From NCBI GenBank assembly GCA_965240325.2, contig OZ251227.1:2418001-2482000 (forward strand): a DNA stretch of 64,000 nt. Reading direction: 5' to 3'. The notes below the pieces were generated by a model, which saw nothing but the letters and a program-made list of their open reading frames with translations, made no database searches and was not told the DNA's origin. Below are positions 54,515 to 64,000 of this stretch, one piece after another; the first letter of the stretch is position 1, and the number at the start of each line of letters is the position of its first letter. Source of the stretch: Rebecca billardiae RCC1528 (taxonomy: Eukaryota; Haptophyta). The translations under genes were made by a program, and so were the position numbers.

Positions 54515-55737
54515 GCGTCGAAGAAGGCCAAGCTCGACCCGGGCGTCGAGCCCGAGAAGCTGGTGAAGCAATGCACCTCGGTGCTGCAGGCGCTGATGGC
54601 GATCGACCTGGCGGAGCCGTTCAACGCGAAGGTGGACTGGAAGAAGCTGGGGCTGCACGACTACCCGAAGGTCATCAAGCACCCCATGGACCTCGGCACA
54701 GTGAAGGTGCGGGGCAGACGCCCGCGCCGAGGAAGCGGCAGCGGAGGAGCTCGCGCTCACGTGCGGCGCCGCGCGCCATCGCCCCTGCACACGCGCACCG
54801 CGCAGGACAAGCTCAAGTCGGGCAAGTACAGCACGACGGGTGACTTCGCCTCCGACGTGCGGCTAGTCTGGAAGAACGCAAAGACGTACAACCAGGAGGG
54901 CTCGGAGATCTACATCGCGGCGAGCGAGCTCGAGACTGTGTTCGAGCAAAAGTTCAGCGCGGTGCCGAGGGGAGCGCTGCGCGCGAGCGACGCGCTGGCG
55001 AAGGCGAAGGACATCGTCAAGTCGATCCGCAAGCTGCCCAACGCCGACGCCTTCAACGAGCCCGTCGACTGGGAGGGCCTCAAGCTCGACGACTACCTCG
55101 ACGTGATCAAGGAGCCGATGGACCTCGGCACCATCCTGCGCAGGCTCGAGGCGAGCAACCACTACACGAGCGTCGAGGGCGTCTTCCAGGACCTCGACCT
55201 GGTGTGGCGGAACGCGATGAGCTACAACATGGAGGTCCGCGCGGCACAGCCCGCGGATGGGGCCGGCGGCCTGCCCCCCCCCCCCCCCCCCCCCACCTCG
55301 TCCACCCCGGCGCACGGCATCGCGCGAGCGCGTGTGTGACGACAACGCGCTGCGCCGCCCGCGCCGTGCACGCGCCGCGCGCGCAGGGCTCGCCCGTGCA
55401 CGAGGCAGCGCGCAAGCTGAAGGTGCTTGCGGAGAAGAAGTTCTCGGAGCTTCTGCGCGAGTCCGGCGACCTGGGCATGCTCGACGGCGCGAAGCCCAAG
55501 GAGGTCTCCTTCGAGATGAAGCAGGAGCTCGTGAGCAACGCCAACGAGCTCAGCTCCAAGGAGCTGTACGGCATGGTCTACATCGTCACGCAGAACTGCC
55601 CCGCGGCGATGGACTCGAGCCAGGAGGAGGAGGTGGAGATGGACGTGGACAACCTCGACCCGGACACGTTCATGCTCGTCGACCGATACGTGAAAGACTG
55701 CCTGGCCAAACGGAAGGTCAAGGGCAAGCAGAAGTGA
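54515..55737 (+). CDS. BET family protein: two bromodomains and ET domain (5' end unresolved)
   Basis: Exons visible: 54515-54706, 54806-55234, 55387-55737, with introns of 99 and 152 nt. The first exon seen begins after an acceptor (CCGCCAG). Bromodomain 1 carries HDYPKVIKHPMDLGTVK|DKLKSGKYS and the acetyl-lysine Asn in KTYNQEGS; bromodomain 2 carries LDVIKEPMDLGTILRRLE and MSYNME|GSPVHEAARKL. The ET domain follows (VSFEMKQELVSNANELSSKELYGM) with an acidic tail EEEVEMDVD and a basic end. 323 residues are seen, short for the family, since the linkers are minimal. Known role: reads acetylated histone tails and promotes transcription. The 99-nt intron is free of stops, so retention would insert 33 residues in bromodomain 1. 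Confidence 0.9.
55274..55294. repeat. 21-nt C homopolymer in a BET intron
   Basis: An uninterrupted C run inside intron 55235-55386. It may be length-variable or a sequencing weak point. Confidence 0.9.
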
Positions 55738-55954
55738 GCTGCGCCTCACCGTCTAGCTAAGCACAGACGCTGTGCACGCATGTTACGACAGTGTGCACAG
55801 GTGACACTCCGACAGGCCACAGGCACAGGACGCCCGGACAGTCGACTCTGGCAGCAGGCCCGTCCGACAGGAGCAGGGGCGCAGGGCTCAGAGCTCAGCG
55901 GCATGGCCATGGGCCGATGGCCGGTCACAGGCGCGGAGTCAGCTACTCCCGCAG

Positions 55955-56345
55955 CGGGATCACTAGTGGCTGGCGGCCCTAGCTCTGACCATACAGGGGC
56001 ACCCTATGGGGTGCCCCTTCTGCCGACTCGGCTCAGACTCGATGATCTCGAATTGCAACGCAGTGCACCATGCTTGTGCCCCGGGACCACCCCGCACTCC
56101 GCAGAGTGTTATTGGGCGTGCATGTTTAAGATGTACAGTGCTGTATCATGCTGTTGGCAATGGCATACCCTCGGCCTCGCCCCCTCGGGAGGCTGGCTGT
56201 CCACAGTAGAGTGGTGTCAGGGTCCGCACGATCGGTGTCTTGGCGGTCAGTGGTTTGAGGTTGGGTGGGGGTCAGATGACTGATGGTTGGTGGGGGCTAG
56301 CCAGGGTAGGGCTGGAGGCTACAGTAAGGCTTCGGCCGCCAGCGG
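55955..56345 (+). mobile_element. Family A repeat, copy 2
   Basis: Matches the reverse complement of 23490-23880: shared landmarks are CACTAGTGGCTGG at the left, CTCGATGATCTCGAATTGCA, GGGACCACCCC, GGCAATGGCATACC, GAGTGGTGTCA and GGTTTGAGGTTGGGT. Small insertions occur after the GGCTGGAGGCT landmark. It sits about 220 bp after the BET stop codon. Confidence 0.65.
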
Positions 56346-56379
56346 CCGAGTGACTCATTCTGACAGTGACTCATTCTAT

Positions 56380-57240
56380 TTCTATGATTTAACGACACAG
56401 GTAGGAGTGTATAGGACGAGATCGCCAGCCGCTATTATTAAACTGCGGGGGCCTGGCGGCCTTGTCCCGGTGGGGCTGGTCGAACACAGCGCGTCTAGGA
56501 CGCCACGGAGAAGCTGGTTAGGGCCGGCAGACCCGTCGTCGACGATGAGACGAGTTGGTCGTTCAGCGCTGACTAACGGTATATCATCCGACGGTGGCGC
56601 GCCGCAGGCGCGCGCCGCGCAGCGCAGCAGCGTGGCACCGCACCCCCACTGCGCTTCTGCACGCAGCCCACCGAGGCGCACGGCGAGGCGCGCGTCGATG
56701 CAGTCGTCGCTGCGCACGGCCGCTCGGGCACGACGGCGCGGCAACGGCACGCACCGCGGATGGCCCACTGGTCTCCAGGCGCGGCGGGCGAGTGGCGCAG
56801 GGCACAACCGACTGCATGGCGTAGACATGCAGCCTTCGCTGAGCACAGCCCGTCGGGCACGACGTGGTACGAGCGGCTCGCGTCGGTGCGCATATTGTGT
56901 CGTGCAGCTCGCGCCGGCGGGCACGCACCTCCACGATGGCGCCGCGCGCCGCGGGCGGCGCGGGTGACGGCTCGAGCCAGCGCTCGAGTAGTAGTCGGAC
57001 ATTAGTCGGCGAGCGGGTGGCTTATGGTAGGCTTGTGGTACGAGCTTCCCCATCAGGCCGTTCGTGCACGTCATCTGATGCGGTTGCGGCTGCTTGATCG
57101 CCGCCACTTGCCGCTGGATCTCCGCCAGATCGGCGTCGCGCACGTGTGTTCGAGCGCGAGTGCCGGCAGCGTCGTTGAGCCACGCCGGCTGAGCCACATT
57201 CTGCGTGTCGCGCGCGGCCTTCGCCTCCTGCAGCAGCGCG
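56380..57240 (-). pseudogene. Possible remnant coding segment
   Basis: On the minus strand a frame from about 57240 to 56990 reads like protein (LLQEAKAARDTQNVAQPAWL, DADLAEIQRQVAAIKQPQP, MTCTNGLMGKLVPQAYHKPP) and then turns into Arg-rich low complexity. No ATG or partner exon is clear. On the plus strand a diverged 128-nt repeat occurs at 56698 and 56826. It may be an exon of an unseen gene or a decayed one. Confidence 0.25.
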
Positions 57241-57500
57241 CTCGTTCGTCATACTCAATCGTGTGTGCCGAGCACGCGGCGCGGCGGCGAAAGCACTCGG
57301 TCTCGTGCGTCGCGGTTCCTCGACTTGGGGAGCGGGGTCGTAGAAAAGCGTCAACAAATAGGTGGAAATCGCAACGACATCCCTATGATGCGCGCTCAAG
57401 AAGGTAACGACATGCGTTCTCGATTCTCGAGGCGTGCCTAATCAAAAAACGTTTGAGGCCCCATTGTTCGTATTCCTACTCCGGTATTACTTTGCTCAGC

Positions 57501-57640
57501 AGTTGGGTGAGGGCAAAGGACCAGGTCCTTTGGTGAGGGTGGTGGTTGGTTGGGGGCTGGCCAGGGTAGGGCTGGAGGCTTCGGCCGCCAGCCTGATCAC
57601 CCGGAGCCCGTTATAAAGGGGAATTTTAAAGTAGGTGACA
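57501..57640 (+). repeat. Family A repeat, terminal fragment
   Basis: Matches the reverse complement of 23555-23645: GGTGGTTGGTTGGGGGCTGG, GGCTTCGGCCGCCAG, TGATCACCCGGAGCCCGTTA, AAAGGGGAATTT. It is interrupted by a 19-nt palindromic insertion (separate entry). Confidence 0.75.
57507..57539. mobile_element. 19-nt palindromic insertion flanked by 7-bp duplications
   Basis: CAAAGGACC-A-GGTCCTTTG (57514-57532) lies between two copies of GTGAGGG (57507-57513 and 57533-57539). The related copy at 23490-23880 has a single GTGAGGG and no insertion. Confidence 0.7.
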
Positions 57641-58011
57641 CACTGACACCCAATTAAAGGGGGTCGGAGCTGGGTCTCCCAGGGCTTTGTCACGAATTAA
57701 AATTGTTTAAAGCTGTGTTCACCAGAATAATAAAGGGGATTTATTATTGTAGAAGTGCCTACAGGGTTTATTATTGTAGAAGTGCCTTACAGGTAATAAA
57801 GGCCCTACATGTTCATAGTATTCGAATGTTCTCACCGCATCATGATCTCTCGCAATTATTCAGCACCCATCACTTTCAACTTTCAGCAGATGATCCGTTG
57901 TGTTGATGATTGTGACGTCCTTCCCAAACTGTTTACCCCCAGCATAGATCCTTCGCGTAATTAGTGCGACCGGCGCGCGCCGGTGGTGTCGTTCGTCATC
58001 GGCTGGGGCGC
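57641..58011. other. AT-richer upstream region of the secreted-protein gene
   Basis: Contains a 30-bp direct repeat of TTTATTATTGTAGAAGTGCC (57737 and 57769) and no coding signal. Probably promoter DNA of the gene at 58012. Confidence 0.5.
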
Positions 58012-59656
58012 ATGGCATGCCACCGAGCGGTAGTGGTGTTGGTGGGCGCGTGGCTCACATCCACGGTGCGCGTCGCGCTCGGCGAATGCGTCGGCTCCTG
58101 CGCAAACGTGCCTGCGTCGGGCGTCATCGACATCAGCTGCGCGACGAAGTCGATCGACGTCGCTGAGCTCGCTGGGTCCGATGCAGTCGGCAATGATGCG
58201 CAGTCGAACGGCGTGCTCAAGTTCGTGAACGACCGCGACGCCACGGTCCACCTCACGGTGAACACGGTCGACGAGACTCCTGGAAGCTGCGAGTCCGAGA
58301 CCATCTTGCTGTTCCGGGACACGTCTGCTGGTTGTGACCTCTTTGACGAGACCACCGCCGAGACGGACGACACCCCTGGAGAGTGCCAGGATGATGTTCG
58401 AAGCAATCGCATGCGTCGCCTCGGACCGCGCTACAGCTCGTGGTCGGATGGGGAGGAGCTGGCGTCGGTTGCCCCGGGCGAGACGATCTACGTCGTCATC
58501 GACATGGAGCGTGCGATCTCATCGAACCCCCTCAGCATAAGTTGCGATGGTGACGATGGCGACAACACTAGCTACGACGACAAGGTGCGCACGCTCAGCG
58601 TGTGCTGCTCGGCGACCGCGTTGGCCGATGCCCCCTCAAAGTGTGAGTTCGACTTCGCCGCCTCGAGATCTGGTGGCTCTTGCCTGGTGCCATCCCCTTT
58701 GCCACCGCCGTCGCCACCGCCGCCATTGTACTCTCAGCCGCCATCGCAGCCGCCAAGCCCACCGCCACCCCCATCGCCGCCACCCAAGGTCATTTGCGGT
58801 CCCCTGTGCCTCTTCACGGTGCGTGCAGCAGCACGCGCCAGTGCACGACGTGCGCTCGCTGGCTGGCTGGACGAGTCCGACCGTGCACTGCCCGCCTCGC
58901 GCCGCACCCCGCTCTGCCCACACTGCCGGCTGTGCTGCCGTGAGTGCCTGCATGTGCCCGTCGCCACTCCGCTGCGAGCTGCACACCGCAATCACGCAGC
59001 CAGCCTTGCCAGCCCTTTTTCTGTACTTCTCCTGCCACAGCTTGCGCACGCGTTTCCGCGCCGGCTGCGCTGCTGATACTTGCGCCCATTTAACCCCTCG
59101 GTGTGCCCTCGCCATCACGTATCTTCTCATCATATCATCTGCACTGTTGTCCCCCCTGGTGGCACCGCGCTGCTGGCCACGTGTACGGCCCACGCATGTG
59201 CGCGCACAGGCGGCACGCACGGTGCATAGGCTGGCCACGCGGTCGGCGCACAACGGCTGGCGCGGCGCAAGCGGCGGTTCTGGTCGGCAGCTGGCTACGC
59301 AGCTGGCTGCTAAGGGTGAGGTGCACGCATCGCTTCTTGACTCAGGAGCTGCTGGTGAGCATCGTGCGATGCTGGAGGGGCAGCAGGCCAGCGGCGCCGG
59401 CGCCACTCAGCGTGCTGCAGGCATAGCCCGCAGCATCGCTGGTGGGTCCTCGCCGACCGGCTCAGACATCAAGCCCGCCTTGGAGATGGACCCGTCGATG
59501 GCCGGCGCAGGGGCGGCCGGCGCCGTCCTGCTTCTATCCATGGCCGCACTTGTGGCATTGGCCGTCGCCGCTGCTCTTGTCCGTGGCCGTCCCAGCGACC
59601 GCGCACGCAGCGGACACCAGCAGCAGTCGCAGACAGCTGGTTCGCTGTGGCGCTAA
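58012..59656 (+). CDS. Secreted type I membrane protein with Pro-rich linker (intron not fully resolved)
   Basis: The ATG at 58012 opens a signal peptide (MACHRAVVVLVGAWLTSTVR...ALG). The mature part begins ECVGSCANVP and is acidic, Cys-containing and beta-rich (about 220 residues) with several DxD-type acidic patches, then a linker of SPPPP/SQPPSQPPSPPP type. The first exon most likely ends at 58818 (ACG|GTGCGT donor). A different frame carries the C terminus: a polar Ala/Gly/Ser region, a transmembrane helix (GAVLLLSMAALVALAVAAALV) and a short basic tail ending at 59656. An acceptor at about 59211 (GCGCACAG) would join in phase, giving an intron of about 393 nt; an extra exon in between is possible. 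Family unknown; a cell-surface or matrix role is inferred. Confidence 0.6.
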
Positions 59657-59826
59657 CTAACTGCCGACGATGCGCACGCCATCGGTGACGGCACCTCCAT
59701 GAGCATGGACCGCCGACACTCCCGCGATAACTCGCCGACTCATCGGCCGCGGGACCGGGCCGAGGCCATGTGCTGTCCGGAGTCCGCCCGCCGCGGGATG
59801 ATCACTCCCCGCGTAATCAATACGCG

Positions 59827-59874
59827 TACTTGGCGCGCGGGGTACGTTACGGTACGTACCCCGCGCGCCAAGTA
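59827..59874. terminator. 21-bp perfect stem-loop
   Basis: Arms 59827-59847 and 59854-59874 are exact reverse complements with a 6-nt loop (TACGGT). The stem starts TACTTGGCGCGCGGGG. It lies about 170 bp after the stop of the secreted-protein gene, in a region where the nearest gene on the other side is convergent. Confidence 0.6.
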
Positions 59875-60548
59875 TATATTCAAGTCGTGAATGATGCCGG
59901 GCCTGCGATGCATGCCGCGCGCCGGCCGCCCATACGGATACCGTGGCCGTGCGCATCTGCCGATCTACTGCTGAGTCGAATCAACGAATGAATGCGAATC
60001 ATCATCATCAGGCCGCGCGCGCGTGAAGCGCGCAGTATATATTAGATCTAATATATATATTATATATAGCGCAGGGTAACTTGGCATCATACTAAGTACT
60101 AAACTTGTATAGCGTATAGTCGTAGTCACCGTTCTGTGTTCGATCACGCCCGCCACGGCGCGCGCGCGTCATCACACTCATATGTCGTCTCATCACTCGC
60201 GTCATCATCGTCATGCTCTCGTCGTATATATATATATATATCATCAGCAGCAGCAGTATCCGCCATGGCCACCGTCGTCGTCGCGATTAGATCCGCCGCC
60301 GCGACTCGATCACGACTCGTCGATGATATACGTACGTAGTCGCGTATAGTACCGCGCGTCGTCGTATAGTTATTCGCAGCATATCATATTCGATCATCAG
60401 GCGGCCGCCGGCCGGCGGAATCCGGACGATTAGCACGTACGTAGTCGCGTAGCCTGCTGCACAACTGAGTCGATCGCGCGTCGCCATCATTGATCGTCAT
60501 CATCATCAATATCATCATCGTCGTCTGCTGCTGATCCGAGTCCGACGA
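59875..60548. other. AT-rich intergenic region with small palindromes
   Basis: Includes a 22-nt perfect palindrome centred on AGATCT (60036-60057), a TA run at 60228-60241 and many CATCAT/CGTCGT triplets. No gene is supported. Confidence 0.6.
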
Positions 60549-62543
60549 CTACTGAGTACTGTAGTGCAGGTACTCGCAGAAGTGTATGCTGCGATGCCGC
60601 CCGACGGCCACGCGGCGCGTTTGCAGGGCGGGAGCAGCATCAGCACCGACGGCGGCGACTCGTCGTCCATCGTCGTCGCGTCGCGTGCTGCCCAAGGCGG
60701 CTGCTGCTGGGCCGATGCCGCCGTGCTGTTCGAATTGTTTGATGCCGCCGACTGCCCCGCTACCGTTCAAGCCAGACGCCGCTGCCAGCCGGCCGGCGGG
60801 AAGAGCACTACGGCCTGGCACAGCGTGGCGGCTGTGGCTCGCGCCGCCACCGGGTGCCTGCCTCGCGGCAGAACGCGCGACGCCAAGGCGTGGTGCACTC
60901 GATGATGCGCGAGAGCCTTGCCGGGCGCGCCAGGCGCCGTTCACTCGCGAGGCCTCGGCTGTGCAGTTGGCGTGCTCAGCGCGCCACCCTGTCGACCCGC
61001 CAGCGGCCGCGCACAGTGACGGTAGCTCGGGCGCGCTGTACGCAGGCGAGCGCGCGCCGAGCGCGTGCTGCGCGCACTCGTGTGCACACCGGCCGCGCGC
61101 CGCCCCAACGCCCGCGCGCTCGCCCTCGGCATCCAGCGCCCGCTGGCCGCACCGCTGCCGCAGCCGCAGCCCGCGCACGCGCGTGGAGAGCAGCGTGCAC
61201 GTGCGCGGCTCCACCCGCCAGTGCCGGCGCACCGCGTGCGCCAGCGCGGGCGCGAGGGCCCACGGCCACAGCACCAGCACGTCCGCGCACGTCATCAGCT
61301 GGAACAGCTGCCCATCCATCGTGGGGATGACGTACGTAACAGAGCGCCGGAGGTCGAGCGCGCCCGGCCACGGCGGAGTCGCCTCGCCGCCGAGCGCGCG
61401 CCGGAGGCGCTCAAGCAGGTTCGCGCCGACTCCGAGCGCGGCGCCGCTGAGCGTCACGTGGAGGCTGGCGCGGAGATTGACGTCGATCAGCGTGGCGCGG
61501 CCGGACGCATCGACGCGGAAGTCGGCGCCGGCGACCCCGCTGAAGCCGAGCGCTGCCACGAGCCGGGCGAGGGCGTCGCCGGCGCGCGGCGCGTTCACAC
61601 TCACGGCGGCGAGTGCGGGGCCGAGCTGGCCGTGCGTCGCGGCGAGCAGCTGGGCGAAGCCTGCGACGACGGCCCCGTCGAGGCACACCGCGGAGAAGGA
61701 GACGGTCGCGCCCGGCGCGCGCCCCTGCACGAGCGCCGTGTGGTTCTCTGCGGAGCCGAGCACGGTGGCGAGGCACTTGGGTGTGCGGCACGCGCGCACG
61801 CCGCGGCCCGCGCCGTCCTGCTCGACTTTGATGACTGCCGGCAGGAGCGCCGACGCGGCCGCCAGCCGCGCCGCGCGCGCCGCCGCGCCAGACGCCGCTG
61901 GCGGCACGACGACGGACGGCGGCGAGCGCACGCCGCTGGCCGCGGCGAGCTCGAGCAGCGCGAGCTTGCTCCCCCACGCATCCCAGTGCCGGCGCTCCCG
62001 CGGCAGCGAGCACGAGAGCGCCTGCGCGGCTGCGCGCGCTCGCGCCGTGCACTGCCGCGCGTCGCACAGCCGCGCGGCGCGCACGAGCAGCCCGCACTGG
62101 CGCGTGTCGTCGGGCAGCACGATCGCCGGCCTGAATGTGGCGACCGCGTCGAGAACGTCTCCCGCTGTCAGCTCCGCGCCCGTCTGGCGCACCCAGCTGA
62201 GCGGCTCGGCTGCGCTCGCACCGGCCCCGGCCGCGCGGGGGCACGCGCGCGGGCCGAGCATCCGCTGGCAGCCGGGCGCGAGCACGCCCACGTCCCATCC
62301 GCTGTCCACGAGGCCGCCGAGGTACGTGAGCCAAGCCGGCGAATCGCGCGTGACGAAGAGCGCGCGCGGCACGTTTGCAGCGCGGAGCGCGGCGCACGCA
62401 GAGCGGCTGCCGAGCGAGAGCGATGGGGAGTCTGCGACGACGTCGTCGCAGCGCACCGCGATGCCCAGCGCGACGACAAGTCGCAGCCGTGCCAAAGGCG
62501 CACGCGAAAGGCCGCGGCGCGGCGGGCGGGAGTAGCCCGCCAT
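60549..62543 (-). CDS. ATP-grasp domain protein
   Basis: 664 residues from the ATG at 62543. Residues about 40-130 form a pre-ATP-grasp Rossmann-like region (ALFVTRDSPAWLTYLGGLVD...GVLAPG). The ATP-grasp core follows: LLPAVIKVEQDGAGRGV with the nucleotide-binding Lys and Gly-rich loop (about 230-246), LVQGRAPGATVSFSAVCLDG, FSGVAGADFRVDASG and LIDVNLRAS, where Asp and Asn would hold the metals (about 349-357). Such enzymes ligate a carboxylate to an amine or thiol with ATP; the substrate is unknown. After about residue 440 the sequence becomes Ala/Arg/Ser-rich low complexity, so the true C terminus may end earlier or lie beyond an intron. An N-terminal hydrophobic stretch (RLRLVVALGIAV) may be a signal peptide. 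Confidence 0.7.
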   Translation of the reverse strand: MAGYSRPPRRGLSRAPLARLRLVVALGIAVRCDDVVADSPSLSLGSRSACAALRAANVPRALFVTRDSPAWLTYLGGLVDSGWDVGVLAPGCQRMLGPRACPRAAGAGASAAEPLSWVRQTGAELTAGDVLDAVATFRPAIVLPDDTRQCGLLVRAARLCDARQCTARARAAAQALSCSLPRERRHWDAWGSKLALLELAAASGVRSPPSVVVPPAASGAAARAARLAAASALLPAVIKVEQDGAGRGVRACRTPKCLATVLGSAENHTALVQGRAPGATVSFSAVCLDGAVVAGFAQLLAATHGQLGPALAAVSVNAPRAGDALARLVAALGFSGVAGADFRVDASGRATLIDVNLRASLHVTLSGAALGVGANLLERLRRALGGEATPPWPGALDLRRSVTYVIPTMDGQLFQLMTCADVLVLWPWALAPALAHAVRRHWRVEPRTCTLLSTRVRGLRLRQRCGQRALDAEGERAGVGAARGRCAHECAQHALGARSPAYSAPELPSLCAAAGGSTGWRAEHANCTAEASRVNGAWRARQGSRASSSAPRLGVARSAARQAPGGGASHSRHAVPGRSALPAGRLAAASGLNGSGAVGGIKQFEQHGGIGPAAAALGSTRRDDDGRRVAAVGADAAPALQTRRVAVGRHRSIHFCEYLHYSTQ

Positions 62544-62756
62544 GCTGCTATTGACCGCTTACCGAGTTACCGTTGGTCAATTGCGGCACGATGGCGGATG
62601 TGATGAAGCGCGAAGGAGATGGTCAGATGGACGATCGCTGTCGAACTCGATGACATCGTCGGCCGGGCATACGGCTGATGAGTCGTAGTCGACGACAGCC
62701 GCCGAGCCCTTCGTGCGGCAGCTGAATGACTATACAGTAGTAGTACAGTACTCATT

Positions 62757-62945
62757 TATGGCCTGCGGTGCAGGGCGGAGCGCGCAGCGTGCAGACTGCA
62801 GCCCGCAGCGCGGGCACTATTATAAAAACCTGTATGATACAGTAACCTGTAATTGTAACCATGCGTTATTTCAAAAAAGATCTTAGATCAAAGAAAAATG
62901 GGCGAGGCAACGATTTTCAGGGCTGTTGGAGACCGAGTTTCGCGA
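62757..62945 (+). repeat. Family C copy 3
   Basis: Shares GGTGCAGGGCGGAGCGCG, the AAAAAGATCTTAGATCAAAG core and GATTTTCAGGGCTGTTGGAG with 28387-28540, with an AT-rich insertion in the middle. A GAGAGA/TCTAAG-rich stretch follows (62950-63060). Confidence 0.7.
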
Positions 62946-63186
62946 TATAGCTAAAGCTAGAGAGCCATCTAGAGATTAGAGATCGAGATCTGAGAGAGAC
63001 ATCTAAGTCTAACTTAGAGAGAGATCTAAAGAGAGAGAGAGCTATAGTTAGAGAGACGTTCGGGAGAGCTACTGCTGAGAGGTTCCGCACGGATATCGAT
63101 CGGACGACGATCCATCTGGCCGTCACTACTAAGACGATAGCTATAAGTACGTATTACTATCCTGAGGCGTCCTAAAGGCAATAAAT

Positions 63187-64000
63187 AATGACCGCGTTCC
63201 GCGGTCTTTTTCCGTAGAACGAACGTAGTTCGGGGCCCGCGGCGCACCCTCCGTCGGCTGCTGTGTCAGTCTGACATGTGTAACAGTTCGCCTGAGCTGC
63301 CACCGCCAACTCAGTCACTGCCGCCCACCGGGCCGGCGGGCCGAGGACTGTCGCCGCGGGTCCGCGGGCCGCCGCGGGGACTAGCGGCCGGCGCGCGCGC
63401 GCAGGCAGGACGAGAGGCGCTGGCGCGGCGCGAGCCGGCGCGTGCGCGCGAGCGGGCGCACCTGCTTGAGGTACTCGCCCTGCGCCATGCGCTCGACGAC
63501 GGGCCGCTGGTCGCTCGTGCCGGCAGAGCGAGAGCGCGCGCCACTGCTGGCCCCGGCCTGCCGGCTGCGCAGCCTCGCACCGAGACCGACCGAGCGGAGC
63601 TCGGGGCGGTGGAACGAGGCGAGCGGCGCGTCGCGCCTGCCGCCGCGCGTGCGCGCCTGCTCCACCGCGCCGCCGTGCTCGCCCGCCGCCTCCTCCGCCG
63701 CGTCGGCCTCGAAGACGGCGGCTGCCAGCGGCAGGCTGAGCCGCGCGCCGGCTCACTCACACTGTGAGTCACACCCGCGGTCGCCTCGACGGCCAACTAT
63801 CCACAGCTGCTCGAGCTGCTGGAGGGCGCCGCGACGATGGCGGCGCGGGCGCCCAGCGCGTCCGTTGCCGCGTCGCTCAGCTCGTCGAGCTCGGCGCCGC
63901 ACTTCGCCAGCTTGGCGCCTAGCGCCTCCGTGTGTCACGTGCTCGTGCACGTCAGCCTGCTGATACGCCGCCGCCCATCGGCACTTCTGGCATCTGCGCG
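63187..64000 (-). mobile_element. Family B copy 2 (cut by the window end)
   Basis: Begins with the GACCGCG/CGCGGTC palindrome module and is similar over about 700 bp to the reverse complement of 29600-30420. On the minus strand the conserved peptide reads EALGAKLAKCGAELDELSDA and ends in an intact stop at about 63806, whereas the copy at 28906-30420 is frameshifted there. Confidence 0.6.

Noticed and set aside
54467-55339. Bromodomain frame read straight through as one exon
   Set aside because: It starts at a GTG, includes an Arg-rich segment inside bromodomain 1 and ends in a C-run peptide; splicing at 54707-54805 and 55235-55386 restores the family sequence.

Overview
This window is nuclear DNA of a GC-rich eukaryote. 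I see about 17 protein genes on both strands, short GT-AG introns (20 nt to under 200 nt between most exons I could place; donors mostly GTGCGT, GTGAGT or GTACGT, acceptors GCGCAG), no operons and no ribosome-binding sites. Several genes point to a flagellated, sexual, walled or scale-bearing microalga: a CCP6-type tubulin deglutamylase (cilia), MSH5 (meiotic crossover), sulfotransferases including a glycosyltransferase-sulfotransferase fusion, and a secreted protein with a Pro-rich SPPPP linker. A haptophyte or similar alga fits best, but that is inference from gene content and composition.

Layout. 1-426 is the 3' end of a membrane-protein gene. 427-5700 is a repeat field: a perfect 462-bp duplication, a 121-bp duplication, a minisatellite with 80-81 nt higher-order period, GATA/GACA repeats. 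5726-6967 is a secretory-pathway sulfotransferase. 6968-10186 is non-coding apart from simple repeats and an AT-rich island. 10187-18598 (minus) is a five-exon gene for a 2,601-residue protein with UIM, UBZ, KH and RING modules. 19696-21759 is the glycosyltransferase-sulfotransferase fusion. 21760-31910 is mostly repeats and decayed mobile DNA around one unknown gene (24808-25740). 31911-55737 is a dense housekeeping block: methyltransferase, purple acid phosphatase, DEDDy exonuclease, CCP6, MSH5, glucose-6-phosphate 1-epimerase, SGNH esterase, a multi-pass membrane protein, a NIT-domain membrane sensor, WDR59 (GATOR2) and a BET bromodomain protein. 55738-58011 and 62544-64000 are again repeats, flanking a secreted type I membrane protein and an ATP-grasp enzyme.

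Possible functional links: the NIT-domain (nitrate/nitrite-sensing family) gene and WDR59 (TORC1 nutrient signalling) are divergent and share under 200 bp of upstream DNA. The methyltransferase and phosphatase genes are also divergent with 134 bp between starts. Gene models here were built by eye from reading frames, splice signals and family motifs; all would benefit from transcript data. I saw no tRNA, rRNA or CRISPR array.
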